Source: Trichococcus sp. K1Tr
Lineage (GTDB): Bacteria > Bacillota > Bacilli > Lactobacillales > Aerococcaceae
Direction of reading: 5' to 3'
Assembly: GCF_028309625.1 (NCBI RefSeq)
Contig: NZ_JAQMHR010000004.1
Location: 62,001-126,000 of the forward strand
Length of the DNA: 64,000 nucleotides
The position numbers were made by a program, and so were the translations under genes. Below, piece by piece: positions 10,356 to 21,700 of the stretch; position 1 is the first letter of the stretch; each line of letters begins with the position of its first letter. A model generated the notes under the pieces. That model had not been told where the DNA came from and did no database searches. It saw only the letters and a program-made list of their open reading frames with translations.

Positions 10356-10631
10356 ATGGCAGAGTTAAAAATACCACTACCCGACACGCTGCAGGACGAA
10401 CTGAAGATAATGATTCTGAACGCGGCAACACAAGCAATTGATGAGGCGGTAAAGCGTGTAATGATAAGTAAAGATTGGATGACCATCAAGGATATCCAAT
10501 CTCTAATGAACGTATCGGCCAACACCGTCTCCTCATGGATCAGAATGGGCCTACCGGTTTCGGTAGTAGGGCAAAAAAAATTTATAAATCGGGACAACTT
10601 AAATGCCTTTTTAGCGAAGCATGAAAAATAA
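10356..10631 (+). CDS. excisionase-like HTH protein
   Basis: A 91-residue protein with a C-terminal winged-helix/MerR-like segment (WMTIKDIQSLMNVSANTVSS, then WIRMGLPVSVVGQKKFINR), a pattern seen in phage excisionases and DUF771-type proteins. The N-terminal 45 residues are probably helical. It is 14 bp after the preceding gene, with a strong GAGAGGAGG site. In this place it is the best candidate for Xis; the assignment is by motif and context only. Confidence 0.7.
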   Translation: MAELKIPLPDTLQDELKIMILNAATQAIDEAVKRVMISKDWMTIKDIQSLMNVSANTVSSWIRMGLPVSVVGQKKFINRDNLNAFLAKHEK

Positions 10632-10837
10632 CCGCAAGCGCAGGCAGCGTAAAAAAACGCCAAAAGGGAATACGAGTTGAGTGCTTTTCTGAGTGGAAAG
10701 TATGTTTTTATTGATAAATAGCTTTTAAAAATTGGCTTGACTGGGTTTTAAATAAATCGGGTTGCGGTTGTATAAAACTTGAACCTGAAGGGAGGTGATG
10801 AATAAAATTCAATTCCAACAGAAAAGGAGGGGAAATA

Positions 10838-10975
10838 TTGAACAAACAAGAAGAAACTTTACAGCGTGTTAAGGGAAATTTATATAAATTTCCTGAATCA
10901 CTCCTGGCGCAACATGTTTTGCACAACAATCTTGTACCATTGGTTAAGCTGATTGAAAAATGTGCAAAAAAATAG
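10838..10975 (+). CDS. small hypothetical protein (45 aa)
   Basis: A TTG-started frame preceded by a near-perfect AAAAGGAGGGG site encodes 45 residues beginning MNKQEETLQRVKGNLYKFPE and ending in a lysine-rich tail. It contains no recognised domain. It lies between the excisionase-like gene and the replication module, where islands and phages often carry very short early genes. The strong ribosome binding site is the main support. Confidence 0.5.
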   Translation: MNKQEETLQRVKGNLYKFPESLLAQHVLHNNLVPLVKLIEKCAKK

Positions 10976-11161
10976 CCTTGTATTCTTGAGCGGCAAACTC
11001 GACACAAGGCAGACGATATAAGAAGGATGAAACGGCTTCTTTATTTCTATTATACATGAAAATAGTAAATATATAGAGAAAAAATTAAAAATGAAGTCGT
11101 TGTGCGGGTTGAAGATACAGTAATATGCAAACTTTTCAAGAGTAGGTAGGAGGTGAATCGT

Positions 11162-12061
11162 GTGGCTCGACCCATAAAAAACGGCTTATCCTATTTCCCA
11201 TTAGATGTAGATGCCGATTATGCCGATAAAATCCAGTTGATAGAGGGGCTTTATGGTCCGATAGGATTCGCAACGGTGATCAAGTTATACATGAAAATAT
11301 ACAGTTCCGGCTATTACTATCCATGGGAAGAAAAGGAACAAATTTTATTAGCTAAACGTGTGGGAATAGAAGTTAATACATTGAATAACATAGTGCTCGA
11401 TTGCATTAAATATGAGTTATTCCATGAAAAACTATTTTCTGAATACAAAATACTGACTAGTGAAGGCATTCAGAATAGATTTTTCATTGCCGTGGGAAAG
11501 CGAAAACGTGGTGTTGTGTACCGTGAGTACCTCCTCATAAACGAGCGAGAATTGAAAGACATGTGTCCCTCAATGACCATAGAGAGCATTATTCAAGGGA
11601 AAACTGAAGTTATTCAGGAAATAACCCCGGTTATTCAAGAATCTGGTACACAAAGTAAAGTAAATAAAATAAAAGAAAAGAAAAGAAAAATAAAGGGTGC
11701 TACATCGAATCAAGATTCGATTGAAGAATGTTTCCAGGAAATTTGGAAGCTGTATCCGAAGAAAACCATGCGGAAGGAAGCTCTTGCAGTTTTTAATAAA
11801 GAGATGGGCAAGGGAACGGATCCGGATATTATCAAAAAAGGCATTGAAAACTATCTGCGGGATTTGAAAGCTAACCCTTGGAAGAAGCCCATGGACGGCG
11901 GCCGATGGTTTCAAAAAGAGCGGTGGGAGGATGAATATCAAACATCCCCGTACCAGAAGCCGGAAGATGATAAAGAAATTATGCGCATTGAAGAAATTGC
12001 GAAAGCAAGGGCGGATAGTTATCTGGACAAACCAGTTGATGAAAGGGAATTGCCATTTTGA
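11162..12061 (+). CDS. replication initiator-like protein (DUF4373 / Lin1244-type N-terminus)
   Basis: A 299-residue protein starting at GTG 11162, 8 bp after AGGAGG. The N-terminus MARPIKNGLSYFPLDVD followed by a winged-helix-like region (to about residue 110) is typical of the DUF4373/Lin1244 family found in phage and island replication modules. A basic linker (KEKKRKIKG, about 170-180) precedes a C-terminal domain with FQEIWKLYPKKTMRKEAL, a motif seen in phage replisome organisers. It is followed at 14 bp by a DnaC-like loader, so it probably recognises the element's origin and recruits the host helicase. No obvious iterons were found in its coding region. Confidence 0.8.
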   Translation: MARPIKNGLSYFPLDVDADYADKIQLIEGLYGPIGFATVIKLYMKIYSSGYYYPWEEKEQILLAKRVGIEVNTLNNIVLDCIKYELFHEKLFSEYKILTSEGIQNRFFIAVGKRKRGVVYREYLLINERELKDMCPSMTIESIIQGKTEVIQEITPVIQESGTQSKVNKIKEKKRKIKGATSNQDSIEECFQEIWKLYPKKTMRKEALAVFNKEMGKGTDPDIIKKGIENYLRDLKANPWKKPMDGGRWFQKERWEDEYQTSPYQKPEDDKEIMRIEEIAKARADSYLDKPVDERELPF

Positions 12062-12074
12062 GGAGGTAAGGGAA

Positions 12075-12950
12075 ATGAATGTACAAAAAATTATCGGTAA
12101 TAAAAGGGAGAGCGAGAGAGTGATGCTTGACCATCTGAAGATATTCGTTGATGAATATTGTACCGCTGGAGATAATCCGGGAATCCATTCAAATACATTT
12201 CAAAAAATCAAGGACCTTAAAACAGATGAGATTTATTGCCCAAAATGCAAATTGGAAAGTAGAAATAACCAAGTCTCCCTTGCAGAAACACAAGCTAGTT
12301 TTCAGTGGGAGGGCAATACGAAAAAGCGATACCTGGAAAGGTATTCCATCTTTGGTGGACAGTCATTTCTGGGAAAAGGTTTTAAGGGGTTTGACACCAA
12401 CGGGAAAGCTGAGGTGGATGTAAAAAAACAAGCAATGGATATAAGTAAGGGGATAGCCAACGGCAAGATTATGAATTGTCTCCTTACAGGCCGGCCAGGT
12501 ACAGGAAAATCACATATTAGCTATTCTATGCTAGTCAATATCAATAAACTGTCAGCTGAATATAGGGAGCAGCTTTCTTGCGTATTCGTAGATTTCACGA
12601 CAGTACTACAATTGATAAAAGCTTCATATAGCAATGTGGCAGCTGATAAAAAGACAGCTGATTATTATCTCAATCTCATGAAAAATGCTGATGTTCTATG
12701 CATTGATGATCTAGGGACCTCAGAAGGGAGCGTTGATACTGATAAGCAAGCAACAAGGCACACGTACGAAGTTTTGTTCCAAGTACTCGATGCAAGGGAA
12801 GGGACAAAGAGCACAATTATCACCACCAATCTAACTTATGGACAATTGAAGGCAGTCTATGATGAACGGATTGTTTCGCGGCTATCCACGAACCTAAATA
12901 TATTAGATTTTTCATTGATAAACGATAAGCGCCCGGGATTCGGTTTCTAG
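12075..12950 (+). CDS. DnaC/DnaI-like helicase-loader ATPase
   Basis: A 291-residue AAA+ ATPase, start ATG after GGAGGTAAGG. An N-terminal region of about 110 residues includes a CPKC pair. The ATPase domain then has Walker A LLTGRPGTGKSHISYS and Walker B DVLCIDDLGTSEG, and a later sensor-like TIITTNLTYGQL. This is the layout of phage helicase loaders that bring DnaB to an origin. Only two of the usual four zinc-binding cysteines are visible in the CPKC segment, so zinc binding is uncertain. It forms a replication pair with the preceding gene. Confidence 0.85.
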   Translation: MNVQKIIGNKRESERVMLDHLKIFVDEYCTAGDNPGIHSNTFQKIKDLKTDEIYCPKCKLESRNNQVSLAETQASFQWEGNTKKRYLERYSIFGGQSFLGKGFKGFDTNGKAEVDVKKQAMDISKGIANGKIMNCLLTGRPGTGKSHISYSMLVNINKLSAEYREQLSCVFVDFTTVLQLIKASYSNVAADKKTADYYLNLMKNADVLCIDDLGTSEGSVDTDKQATRHTYEVLFQVLDAREGTKSTIITTNLTYGQLKAVYDERIVSRLSTNLNILDFSLINDKRPGFGF

Positions 12951-13109
12951 GAGATAGAGCAACTATCGAAATTAAGGGGCATTTCCGAGCCTTTAACCCT
13001 GGCGTATATAAGTTATCGATGTGAAACAGGCTATCCCAAATTGGAAGTTTTTAGTTCATAAGGTAACACATAATTAAATTAAATTTTAACAAAATAGGAG
13101 GATAAAAAA

Positions 13110-13913
13110 ATGATTAATGGAAATAAAATTATACCTGAAGAGAATGCCGCTAAGCTACTGGAGGCAACGTATAAATTTTTAATGGACAAAAAAAGACCGT
13201 ATGAAACCCTGGAACCTCAAAAAATTACATTTACTGTTCATAATTTTCAAGAGACTGAAACATGTCCGGCACCTGGGGTATTTTTGGGAGTAGATATGCT
13301 TGATGGGCCTGAGGACTGGGGGTATCAGCATCAGCGTTGGCACAATAAATATGATTATGGCCAATTGCCACTCCTTCTTCCGATAGAAGAATTTCAAATT
13401 TTCAAAATTGGGAAAACGTATACCGCAAAAGCAGTTAGAAAAACAACAAAAAGTAACAGCATCCCTTACGTTTATTATGAAATCTTTGATGTGGAAGACA
13501 CCGGGGATACCCTAAAAGAATTTCCTATTGAAAAAGAAAAAAGAATTGGGGTGCCGTATTCATTTGTATTTCGTGTTAATGAAATTTTGGAACAGGGAGA
13601 GCATTGGGGATATTGTGATGCCCCCATCCCTTTGATAAAAGCTGAAATATTGGAATTTCATTCCGAGTATCCTACTGCTCCTGACTTAGATCTCGTCGAA
13701 GAAATTAAAATTTTCGATCACCTTCTGTTAGACAAACTAAACGTAGGGCAAATATACTGTGCACGCGCATTTAGTGATAACGACGCCCCTTATTATAGGG
13801 GTGATAACCCAGATGAGGATATCCAATGTTTTTATTTCTATCTGCGGCTTCAAGAAATGCCTTTAAGATTACAAGAAGATAACCTCAATAAATTTCTTCG
13901 TGCACTTCAATAG
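13110..13913 (+). CDS. hypothetical protein with an internal duplication
   Basis: A 267-residue acidic protein of unknown family, with a good GGAGG site. I see two related halves. A segment ending EDWGYQHQRW at about residues 68-77 corresponds to EHWGYCDAPIP at about 170-180. The stretch GKTYTAKAVRKTTKSNSIPY in the first half corresponds to GQIYCARAFSDNDAPYYRG in the second. Each half ends in an aromatic beta-rich strand followed by a Glu-rich turn. No catalytic motif or signal peptide is visible. It stands alone between the replication genes and a hairpin terminator. Confidence 0.7.
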   Translation: MINGNKIIPEENAAKLLEATYKFLMDKKRPYETLEPQKITFTVHNFQETETCPAPGVFLGVDMLDGPEDWGYQHQRWHNKYDYGQLPLLLPIEEFQIFKIGKTYTAKAVRKTTKSNSIPYVYYEIFDVEDTGDTLKEFPIEKEKRIGVPYSFVFRVNEILEQGEHWGYCDAPIPLIKAEILEFHSEYPTAPDLDLVEEIKIFDHLLLDKLNVGQIYCARAFSDNDAPYYRGDNPDEDIQCFYFYLRLQEMPLRLQEDNLNKFLRALQ

Positions 13914-13916
13914 GTT

Positions 13917-13967
13917 AAAAGAATAAGGACGAAGGGGGAAGGCACTAGTTGTTTTCCCTATTCTTTT
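13917..13967 (+). terminator. probable terminator hairpin
   Basis: AAAAGAATA pairs with TATTCTTTT, with an inner GGGGGAA/TTTTCCC stem, just after the 267-residue protein. Confidence 0.55.
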
Positions 13968-13999
13968 GGGCGTTTTCAGATTGAAAGGGGGGGCGGCGC

Positions 14000-14527
14000 A
14001 TGGATCAATTTGATATTTGCATGATTCATAAAATGGGGACGGAGATAAAAGGGAGTGGCCCTATTGACGGGGTTAACTATAAAATGGACTATTCGGAGAG
14101 TAAAGGCGCTATGGAATTTGACGGATGGTGCATAAGGATAGAAAGCACACCTTGCAATTACGGAGGGCAAAGGCCGTGGTTTATATGTCCCTATTGCGAA
14201 AAACGCAAGAGGAAGCTTAATTGGGCGAATCATGAGCTTATATGCCGAAGTTGCCTGAACTATGGATATTATTGCTTGAACCGGACAAAAACGGATTATC
14301 ATTACTATTACATGATGGCAAAAAAAATCTGTTTAAAGCTCGATCCTCATTTTGAATGGGAAGGCGGCCGGATAGGATGCGGCGTATTTCCAAGCAAGAA
14401 AAAGGGAATGCATTGGAAAACCTACCAAAATTTGCGGAACAGGTACCGCGAATATATGGATAAAGGCGATAGGTTGATTTCTGATAGAGTGGGTGCAATA
14501 ATCAGAAATAGCCCTTTTAAAAGATAG
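14000..14527 (+). CDS. hypothetical protein with a zinc-ribbon-like cysteine pair motif
   Basis: A 175-residue basic protein. CPYCEKRKRKL followed by LICRSCLNYGYYC (about residues 64-95) forms two CxxC knuckles, a probable zinc ribbon. The C-terminus is rich in Arg, Lys and Tyr. Proteins of this kind occur in phages and integrative elements without an assigned function. The ribosome binding site is AAAGGGGGGG. Confidence 0.7.
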   Translation: MDQFDICMIHKMGTEIKGSGPIDGVNYKMDYSESKGAMEFDGWCIRIESTPCNYGGQRPWFICPYCEKRKRKLNWANHELICRSCLNYGYYCLNRTKTDYHYYYMMAKKICLKLDPHFEWEGGRIGCGVFPSKKKGMHWKTYQNLRNRYREYMDKGDRLISDRVGAIIRNSPFKR

Positions 14528-14570
14528 AAAATGATAATGTCTTCCGAATATTATTTTCCATTTTTACAGT

Positions 14571-14604
14571 GTAGAGAGTAGCTTTAGCGAGCTGCTCTTT
14601 TTTT
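14571..14604 (+). terminator. terminator
   Basis: AGAGTAGCT-TTAGCG-AGCTGCTCT followed by nine T residues: a clear intrinsic terminator after the zinc-ribbon protein. Confidence 0.85.
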
Positions 14605-14731
14605 TTTGCTTTGGCAATAGGGCAGTCCATTCCTAGATATAGATATTGCAGCATCACATCGTTGGGCACGTTAAGCTATGAACGTTTTGAATAAGAATGG
14701 GTGTATAATTAACTTAAAGAAGTTAGCTCGT

Positions 14732-14845
14732 ATGAATCAAAATAATGGAGACAAGACGGAGAAGATAGTTCAATGCCAAGGAGCAAAAATAGGAGAGATA
14801 CGCACGGTCGTGGGAAGAGAGAAAGCGGCACTAATTGACCAATAG
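14732..14845 (+). CDS. possible 37-residue peptide
   Basis: An ATG frame of 37 codons beginning MNQNNGDKTEK and ending directly before the ribosome binding site of the next gene. It lacks a convincing site of its own, so support is weak. The rest of 14528-14859 holds the terminator and a possible promoter around TATAATTAAC (14704-14713). Confidence 0.25.
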   Translation: MNQNNGDKTEKIVQCQGAKIGEIRTVVGREKAALIDQ

Positions 14846-14859
14846 GAGGCGGTGAAAGC

Positions 14860-15069
14860 ATGAATACCTACATACCGGATTTGTGGATAAAGCATCCAGA
14901 AAACAAAGAGCAGATCGAAAAATTGGTTCGGGAATACGATGCCATAAACTATACGGATATCTTGCAAAGCGAAGAGGATGGGTTGGAGAGAAGGGCAAAA
15001 ACAACAATCATCGTCCAAAAATTGTACGAAATAGGTGAAATAGAAATTGCTGCCATGTTGAGGATGTAA
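14860..15069 (+). CDS. small hypothetical protein (69 aa)
   Basis: A 69-residue acidic protein with a strong AGGAGGCGGTGA site, probably helical, with no recognised domain. It is the first of two small genes upstream of the restriction operon, in the place where islands carry late or accessory small genes. Confidence 0.6.
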   Translation: MNTYIPDLWIKHPENKEQIEKLVREYDAINYTDILQSEEDGLERRAKTTIIVQKLYEIGEIEIAAMLRM

Positions 15070-15135
15070 CTTTTATTTGAAAAAGGCATGTGTGAAGTCG
15101 AACCTCAAGCGGCAATAAAAGGAAGATGTGAAATA

Positions 15136-15351
15136 ATGAGAAAGACAAAATATTACATAACGACGATGCGAAATGGGAAAAATGTCCTTTTGCAACATGG
15201 CGGCTGGATGTATAAATATGTCCCGGAACGCAAAGCTTGGGAAGTATCTGATTTTTGGTACGACGAAATCGTCATGAACGCCTTCACGGATTTCGAGGAA
15301 ATCGACAAGGGACGCGCCGACGCGATAATCGCAAATGAGGGCGCTTTTTAA
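15136..15351 (+). CDS. small hypothetical protein (71 aa)
   Basis: A 71-residue protein from the ATG at 15136 (site AAGGAAGATG), rich in Trp and Tyr (GGWMYKYVPERKAWEVSDFW), suggesting a compact beta-rich fold. An in-frame upstream Met at 15088 is less likely. It is followed by an intrinsic terminator. Function unknown. Confidence 0.55.
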   Translation: MRKTKYYITTMRNGKNVLLQHGGWMYKYVPERKAWEVSDFWYDEIVMNAFTDFEEIDKGRADAIIANEGAF

Positions 15352-15367
15352 AATTTAATAACAAGAT

Positions 15368-15399
15368 CAAGTATCTATTTAAAAAATAGGTACTTTTTT
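15368..15399 (+). terminator. terminator
   Basis: AAGTATCTATTT pairs with AAATAGGTACTT, followed by a T-run. Confidence 0.8.
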
Positions 15400-15949
15400 T
15401 ATGCGCAAAATAAGGGGGAAGTCGTAGACCACGACGGTATTAAACAGGGGAGCAGAACTACAGTTAGCATCCGTATTACAGAAATAGGCAAAAAAGCGCC
15501 CACTAGGACGTTTTTCGTCATAGTGGGAAAGGAGAATGGGGTGACCGTAAAAGAGGGGGTAACGTATGGGTATCGGCGATAAACAGCATTAGAATTGTGA
15601 GGGTCTATGTTGTGGACCTAGGTAACCACCAAACAGGCGTAGTCATCTGATGGCACAAGCATTTCTGCTGAAGGGAGCGTGGTCCAAATATCTACCTGAT
15701 GTCGATTTTTTATTATCAGGAACTATGAAAGATGCAGTGAATAAGGAGAACGGAGTAAATATGTGGCCTACCCATTGTAAAATAGTCTCATGAGAAATTT
15801 TAATTTCTGATATAGCATTAATAAATAATCAAATTTGATATAATATAATTAAATTTTATACGTTAAAAGTAATTCCATAAGGGAAGAGCAATTCATTTGA
15901 TAAAAAATAATAAAATATTACTAATCGAAGAGGAAAAGGTGATTTTTAG
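15400..15949. other. 550-bp stretch before the restriction operon
   Basis: No convincing gene. A 47-codon frame, 15650-15793, starts MAQAFLLKGAWSKYLPDVDF and may be a short peptide or a remnant. A hairpin (CCCACTAGGACG/CGTCATAGTGGG) lies at 15500-15529. Composition changes sharply near 15780 to very AT-rich DNA, and TATAATATAATT at 15839-15850 is a likely -10 region for hsdM. This looks like the seam where the cargo joins the island core. Confidence 0.45.
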
Positions 15950-17461
15950 ATGGCAAGTGCAGCTTTGGGAATTGAAGAAAAATTATGGTTAATGGCGGAT
16001 AAACTTCGTGGGAGTATGGATTCATCTGAATATAAAAATGTAGTACTAGGACTTTTATTCTTGAAATACATTTCGGATGCTTTTGAAGAGAAACATCAAG
16101 AATTGTTACAAGATGAATATGCAGATGAAGAGGACCGCGATGAATATTTAGCGGATAATATTTTCTGGGTCCCGAAAGAAGCAAGATGGGGATACATTAA
16201 CCGAAATTCCAAAAAGCCTGAAATTGGACAAATCATTGATCACGCGATGCTTATGATTGAGAAGGAAAACCCAGCTCTAAAGAATGTGTTACCTAAAACT
16301 TATTCTAGATACGACTTGGATAAAACCCTTTTGGGAGAGCTAATCGATCAATTCACGTTTAAAGTTGGTGATACAACAAGCCAAGAACAGGATATATTGG
16401 GGCGTGTTTATGAATACTTCCTGAGTAAGTTTGCAAGTGCTGAAGGTAAGGGTGGGGGAGAATTCTACACACCTCGAAACGTTGTGCAATTATTAGTTGA
16501 AATGCTTGAACCCTATAGTGGGCGAGTTTATGACCCTTGTTGTGGATCCGGAGGCATGTTTATACAGTCAGAGAAGTTTGTGAAAGAACACCAGGGAAAT
16601 ATCGGTAATTTATCCATTTACGGACAAGAATCAAATCCAACTACTTGGAAATTAGCAAAAATGAATTTAGCTATTCGTGGTATTGACGGAGATTTGGGAC
16701 CAAACAACGGAGATACATTCCATAACGATCTACATAACGGTCTGAAAGCAGACTACATTCTTGCAAATCCACCATTTAATATAAAAGACTGGGGTGGAGA
16801 GCGTTTAACGGACGATAAGCGTTGGAAATATGGTGTACCACCAACAGGTAACGCAAACTATGCGTGGATTCAACATATGGTTTCGAAACTAGCCCCTTCT
16901 GGTACTGCAGGATTTGTATTAGCAAATGGCTCTATGTCGACCAATACATCGGCTGAATTGGAAATTCGTAAAAAGTTAATCGAGGATGATATTGTGGAAT
17001 GCATTGTAACTTTACCAGGACAATTATTTTATTCGACTCAAATCCCCGTATGTCTATGGTTTGTGACAAAAAATAAAGAACGTCAAGGGAGAAAGGGAGA
17101 AATCTTATTCATTGATGCTCGCCAAAAGGGCGCAATGGTTGACCGAACACATAAAGAATTCTCGGATGAAGATATTAATGAAATTACATCAATATTCCAT
17201 GCTTGGAGAGGAACGAATGAAGAAATATACGAAAATATTGCAGGTTTTTGTAAGACTGCTAATTTAGAAGAAGTTCAGAAATATGATTATATCTTAACGC
17301 CTGGGCGCTATGTTGGACTAGAAGATGCCGAAGAAGACGTAGAACCGTTTGATGAAAAAATGACACGTCTTAAAGAAGAACTTGCTGAGCTATTTAACCA
17401 ATCTCATCACCTCGAAGGAGATATTAAAAAAAGGTTGGAGGCGATAGGTTATGGGTTCTAA
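15950..17461 (+). CDS. hsdM: type I restriction-modification system, methyltransferase subunit
   Basis: A 503-residue N6-adenine methyltransferase. An N-terminal helical HsdM domain (about 8-140) is followed by the catalytic domain with the AdoMet motif [15 protein letters not shown] (about 195-210) and the target-base motif [12 protein letters not shown] (about 263-274). It works with HsdS to methylate host DNA and with HsdR to restrict foreign DNA. It overlaps hsdS by 11 bp. Length is normal and the gene is intact. Confidence 0.97.
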   Translation: MASAALGIEEKLWLMADKLRGSMDSSEYKNVVLGLLFLKYISDAFEEKHQELLQDEYADEEDRDEYLADNIFWVPKEARWGYINRNSKKPEIGQIIDHAMLMIEKENPALKNVLPKTYSRYDLDKTLLGELIDQFTFKVGDTTSQEQDILGRVYEYFLSKFASAEGKGGGEFYTPRNVVQLLVEMLEPYSGRVYDPCCGSGGMFIQSEKFVKEHQGNIGNLSIYGQESNPTTWKLAKMNLAIRGIDGDLGPNNGDTFHNDLHNGLKADYILANPPFNIKDWGGERLTDDKRWKYGVPPTGNANYAWIQHMVSKLAPSGTAGFVLANGSMSTNTSAELEIRKKLIEDDIVECIVTLPGQLFYSTQIPVCLWFVTKNKERQGRKGEILFIDARQKGAMVDRTHKEFSDEDINEITSIFHAWRGTNEEIYENIAGFCKTANLEEVQKYDYILTPGRYVGLEDAEEDVEPFDEKMTRLKEELAELFNQSHHLEGDIKKRLEAIGYGF

Positions 17462-18719
17462 TACATGGAGGAAAGTTCTCTTAGGAGATGCTTTTGAACT
17501 AATTCCAGGGTATGCATTTAAAAGCTCTAGTTTTATTGAACTCGGAATTCCCGTACTTAAAATTAAAAATATAAAGCCTATTAATTTAAAATATGATGAA
17601 CTCGCATATGTCGACCCTCATTTTTTAGAGACTAAAGATAAATACCTCGCAGTTCATGGAGATTTGCTTATTTCGATGACCGGAAACAGAATCGATGGAA
17701 CACCCTTAACGTGGGTAGGAAAAGTATCATACTTTAATAAAGATGAAAAATACTTAGTTAATCAGCGAGTTGGCATTTTAAGAAAAAAGTCTGAAGAATA
17801 TGATAGTAAATATTTTGCATATTTGCTTAGCACAAATGAAATGCAGTACCATTTTATTTCAATTGCGACAAGTTCCGGTGGACAGGCTAATATTTCACCC
17901 GATCAAATCAAAAATGTTACACTTTTAGTCCCTCCGTTAACTGAACAAAAAGCCATTGCAGATACTCTTTCGTGTTTCGATAACAAAATCGAACTCAATA
18001 ACCGCAGCAACAAAAACCTTGAAGAAATCGCACAAGCTATTTTTAAACACTGGTTTGTTGATTTTGAATTTCCTGATGAGAGCGGTAATCCATATAAATC
18101 AAGTGATGGTAAGATGGGGCAAAGCGAATTAGGGGAAATACCGGAAGGATGGGGAATTTGTAATTTAGAGGATATTGCCGAGGTAGTAATGGGACAATCT
18201 CCAAAGAGTGATACATACAATAATGATAATATAGGGTTGCCGTTAATTAATGGAGCAAGCGACTTTAAAAAAGGTTACATCAACCCATTAAAATATACTT
18301 CAGATCCAAGGAAAAAATCTCAGCCAGGAGATTATGTTTTTGGAGTCAGAGCAACTGTTGGAAATGTAACGTATATAGATAAAGAATATGCACTTGGGCG
18401 AGGTGTTGGAATTGCTAGAAGTAAGATGAAATCGCTAAATGAATTCTTATATTTCGTATTAGTCAAAGGAATAAATTATTTAGAGTCAACCGCAACGGGG
18501 AGTGTCTATATTAACTTATCCAAAGATGATTTTAGATCTATGAGAATAATATCTCCTCCAAATAGTTTAATAAATGATTTTCATAGAATTACGATAAGTA
18601 TTTTTGAAGAAATTAATTTAAAGTACAAGGAAAATTTAAATTTGCAAGAGCTACGGGATACTTTACTACCAAAGCTAATTTCAGGAGAAATTGAATTACC
18701 TGTTGAAGAGGGGGTATGA
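17451..18719 (+). CDS. hsdS: type I restriction-modification system, specificity subunit
   Basis: A 422-residue specificity subunit with two target-recognition domains (about 1-150 and 225-375). They are separated by a conserved helical spacer near [20 protein letters not shown] and closed by a second helical region ending [17 protein letters not shown]. Each recognition domain reads one half of a bipartite target. It starts inside the end of hsdM and overlaps hsdR by 4 bp, so the three are translationally coupled. No silent hsdS copies or inverted repeats for phase variation are seen nearby. Confidence 0.95.
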   Translation: MGSNTWRKVLLGDAFELIPGYAFKSSSFIELGIPVLKIKNIKPINLKYDELAYVDPHFLETKDKYLAVHGDLLISMTGNRIDGTPLTWVGKVSYFNKDEKYLVNQRVGILRKKSEEYDSKYFAYLLSTNEMQYHFISIATSSGGQANISPDQIKNVTLLVPPLTEQKAIADTLSCFDNKIELNNRSNKNLEEIAQAIFKHWFVDFEFPDESGNPYKSSDGKMGQSELGEIPEGWGICNLEDIAEVVMGQSPKSDTYNNDNIGLPLINGASDFKKGYINPLKYTSDPRKKSQPGDYVFGVRATVGNVTYIDKEYALGRGVGIARSKMKSLNEFLYFVLVKGINYLESTATGSVYINLSKDDFRSMRIISPPNSLINDFHRITISIFEEINLKYKENLNLQELRDTLLPKLISGEIELPVEEGV

Positions 18720-21700
18720 CATTGAACGAGTACAGCTTTTTAGAAGACGATTTGGAACAAGCTTCTTTAGAATGGTTGGAGGAAATTGGCTATGAAGTGC
18801 ACAATGGCTCTGAACTTGCTTCGGATGGCGTAAAAAGTGAACGGGAAGATTTCAGTGAGGTAGTGTTAAAGAATCGTTTGAAATTTGCTTTACAACGCAT
18901 CAATGATGTTTCTGATGAGGTCATTGATGAAGCAATTCGGAAGATTACGATTCCCCAGAATCCGCAAATGCTTGTCAATAATCGTGCTTTCCACAAGATG
19001 GTAACTGACGGTATAGACATTGCGACTAGGGAAGATAATCGCAATGTAACTAAGAAAGTATGGTTATTTGACTTTGAGCATCCACAGAACAATGAATTTT
19101 TAGCGGTGAACCAATTCACGGTGATAGAAGGAAAGGAAAATAAACGTCCAGATGTCATTTTGTTCATTAACGGCCTTCCTTTGGTCATTTTTGAATTGAA
19201 GAGTTCTACAAATGAAAAAGTTGGGACTACGGAGGCCTATAATCAATTCCAGACCTATAAACAATCAATTCCTAGTTTGTTTAACTTCAATGAAGTCCTG
19301 ATTATTTCAGATGGCTGGAATGCTAAGGCCGGGACTATATCATCCAATGAAGAGCGTTTTATGACCTGGCGAACAACGGATGGTGCAGCTGAGGCAAAGA
19401 CTGCGCAGGCACAACTGGAAGTTTTAATTAAAGGCATGTGCAGACCTGATGTTATCTTGGACCTGATACGCGACTTTATTGTATTCAAGGATGATGGAGA
19501 ACACATTATCAAGATTTTGGCCGCCTATCACCAATATTATGCGGTAAAAAAAGCGGTAGATGAAACCAAGCGCGCGGTTGCGATGAACGGAGATCAAAAA
19601 ATTGGGGTTGTTTGGCATACGCAGGGATCAGGGAAAAGTCTCTCAATGGTTTTCTATGCCGGAGAACTAATACAGGCATTAGATAATCCGACAATTGTAG
19701 TAGTGACGGACCGTAATGACTTAGATGAGCAACTGTTCGCGACCTTTGGACAATCAAGCGACATCTTGAGGCAAACGCCAAAAAAAGCAGATAGTAGGGG
19801 AGAGTTGCGCAGCTTATTGAGTGTGCAGTCAGGTGGTGTCGTCTTTACGACGATGCAGAAGTTTAATCCCGAAGAAAATGAAGGTCAGATGCCAGCATTA
19901 ACCGAGCGTCGTAATGTAATCGTTATAGCGGATGAGGCGCATCGTTCCCAATATGGCTTCTCTGGACAAATTAATTATGACAACGACGAAAGTAACGTAA
20001 ATTATGGTTATGCCAAGCATTTAAGAGATGCTTTGCCAAATGCCTCTTATATCGGATTTACGGGTACACCGATTGCGAGTGCCGATAAAAATACACAGGC
20101 TGTTTTTGGGCATTATATCGACGTTTACGATATGACCCAAGCCGTTAAGGACGGCGCAACGGTAAAAATTTATTATGAAAGTCGAATTATACCGCTTAAT
20201 CTTCCAGAGGGAGTTCAAGTGGATGATATTGTAGAAGATATTATTGAAGAACAGGATGCCGATTACCAAACAAAAACGAAGCAAAAATGGAGCCGCCTAG
20301 AAGCAGTAGCAGGGGCACAAAGCCGCTTGAAGACGTTTGCTCAGGATTTTATTGAACACTTTGAAACGCGACAAAAGGCGATGTTCGGGAAATCAATGAT
20401 TGTGGTTATGTCCCGCAGGATTGCTATTGAACTCTATAAAGAAATAATTGCGTTACGGCCCGAATGGCATTCGGATGATGACAATAAAGGTGTTATTAAA
20501 ATTGTCATGACAGGAACTTCAAGCGATCCTTTGGAGTGGCAACCATTCATCGGTAATAAAAGCCGTAGAGAAAACTTAGCAAAACGCATGAAAGACAATG
20601 AAGACCCCTTAAAAATCGTTATCGTCCGCGATATGTGGCTGACAGGCTTTGATGTGCCAGCCTTGAATACGATGTACATAGATAAACCGATGAAAGGTCA
20701 TAATCTGATGCAAGCAATCGCTCGTGTGAACCGTGTATTCAAAGATAAGCCGGGTGGATTGATTGTCGATTATATCGGTATCGCTGAGAGCTTAAAAGAG
20801 GCCTTGCAAGAATATACAACAGATGACCGCAAACAAGCAGGTATCGATACTCAAGTGGCCGTTGACTTGATGTTAGAAAAATATGATTTGATTCAAGAGA
20901 TGCTCTATAAACACAATTATTCTGATTTCCAATCCGAGAAACAGTCCATACGTTTCAAAGTATTGAATGAAACCGTTGACTTTATTTTGGCATTAGGCAA
21001 AGAGGAAAGAAAACGTTTTTTGGATTTGGTGACGGAACTATCTAAAGCCTACGCCCTTTGCGCAATGGAAGAAGAATCGAAAGAACTAAATGCTGAAATT
21101 GGATTCCTTAAAGCAGTAAAAGCAGGGTTAATTAAGATTATCAGCCCAGGGGATAAGCCAAAACTATCCCAAAAAGAAGTAGACAGTCGCATTCAACAAA
21201 TGTTATCGAAATCGATTATTTCAGAAGGTGTAGTGGATATATATGAATCATTAGGCCTGGAAAACCCTGATATCTCTATCCTTTCCGATGAATTTTTGGC
21301 GGATGTCAGAGCTTTACCGCAAAAAAATATCGCAGTGCTCTTGTTGGAGCGTTTGTTGAGAGGAAAGGTCAAGTCCGTCCAAAGAATGAACGTCGTCCAA
21401 GCTAAGAAATACTCAGAGATGCTGAAAAATTCCATTGATAAATACAATAAACGCAGCATCCAAACTTCCAAAGTTATTGAAGAATTGATTGAAATCGCCA
21501 AAGAGATGCGCAAAGCGGCAGAGCGAGGAGAGGACTTAGGGCTTAGCCAAGATGAAGTTGCCTTTTATGATGCGCTTGCGGATCATATGACCGCCAAAGA
21601 AGTATTGGGCGATGAAACACTCCGTGCAATCGCACATGAACTGACTAAAGTAATTAAAGAAAATATGACGATTGACTGGAATAGAAAAGAGTCCGCCAGA

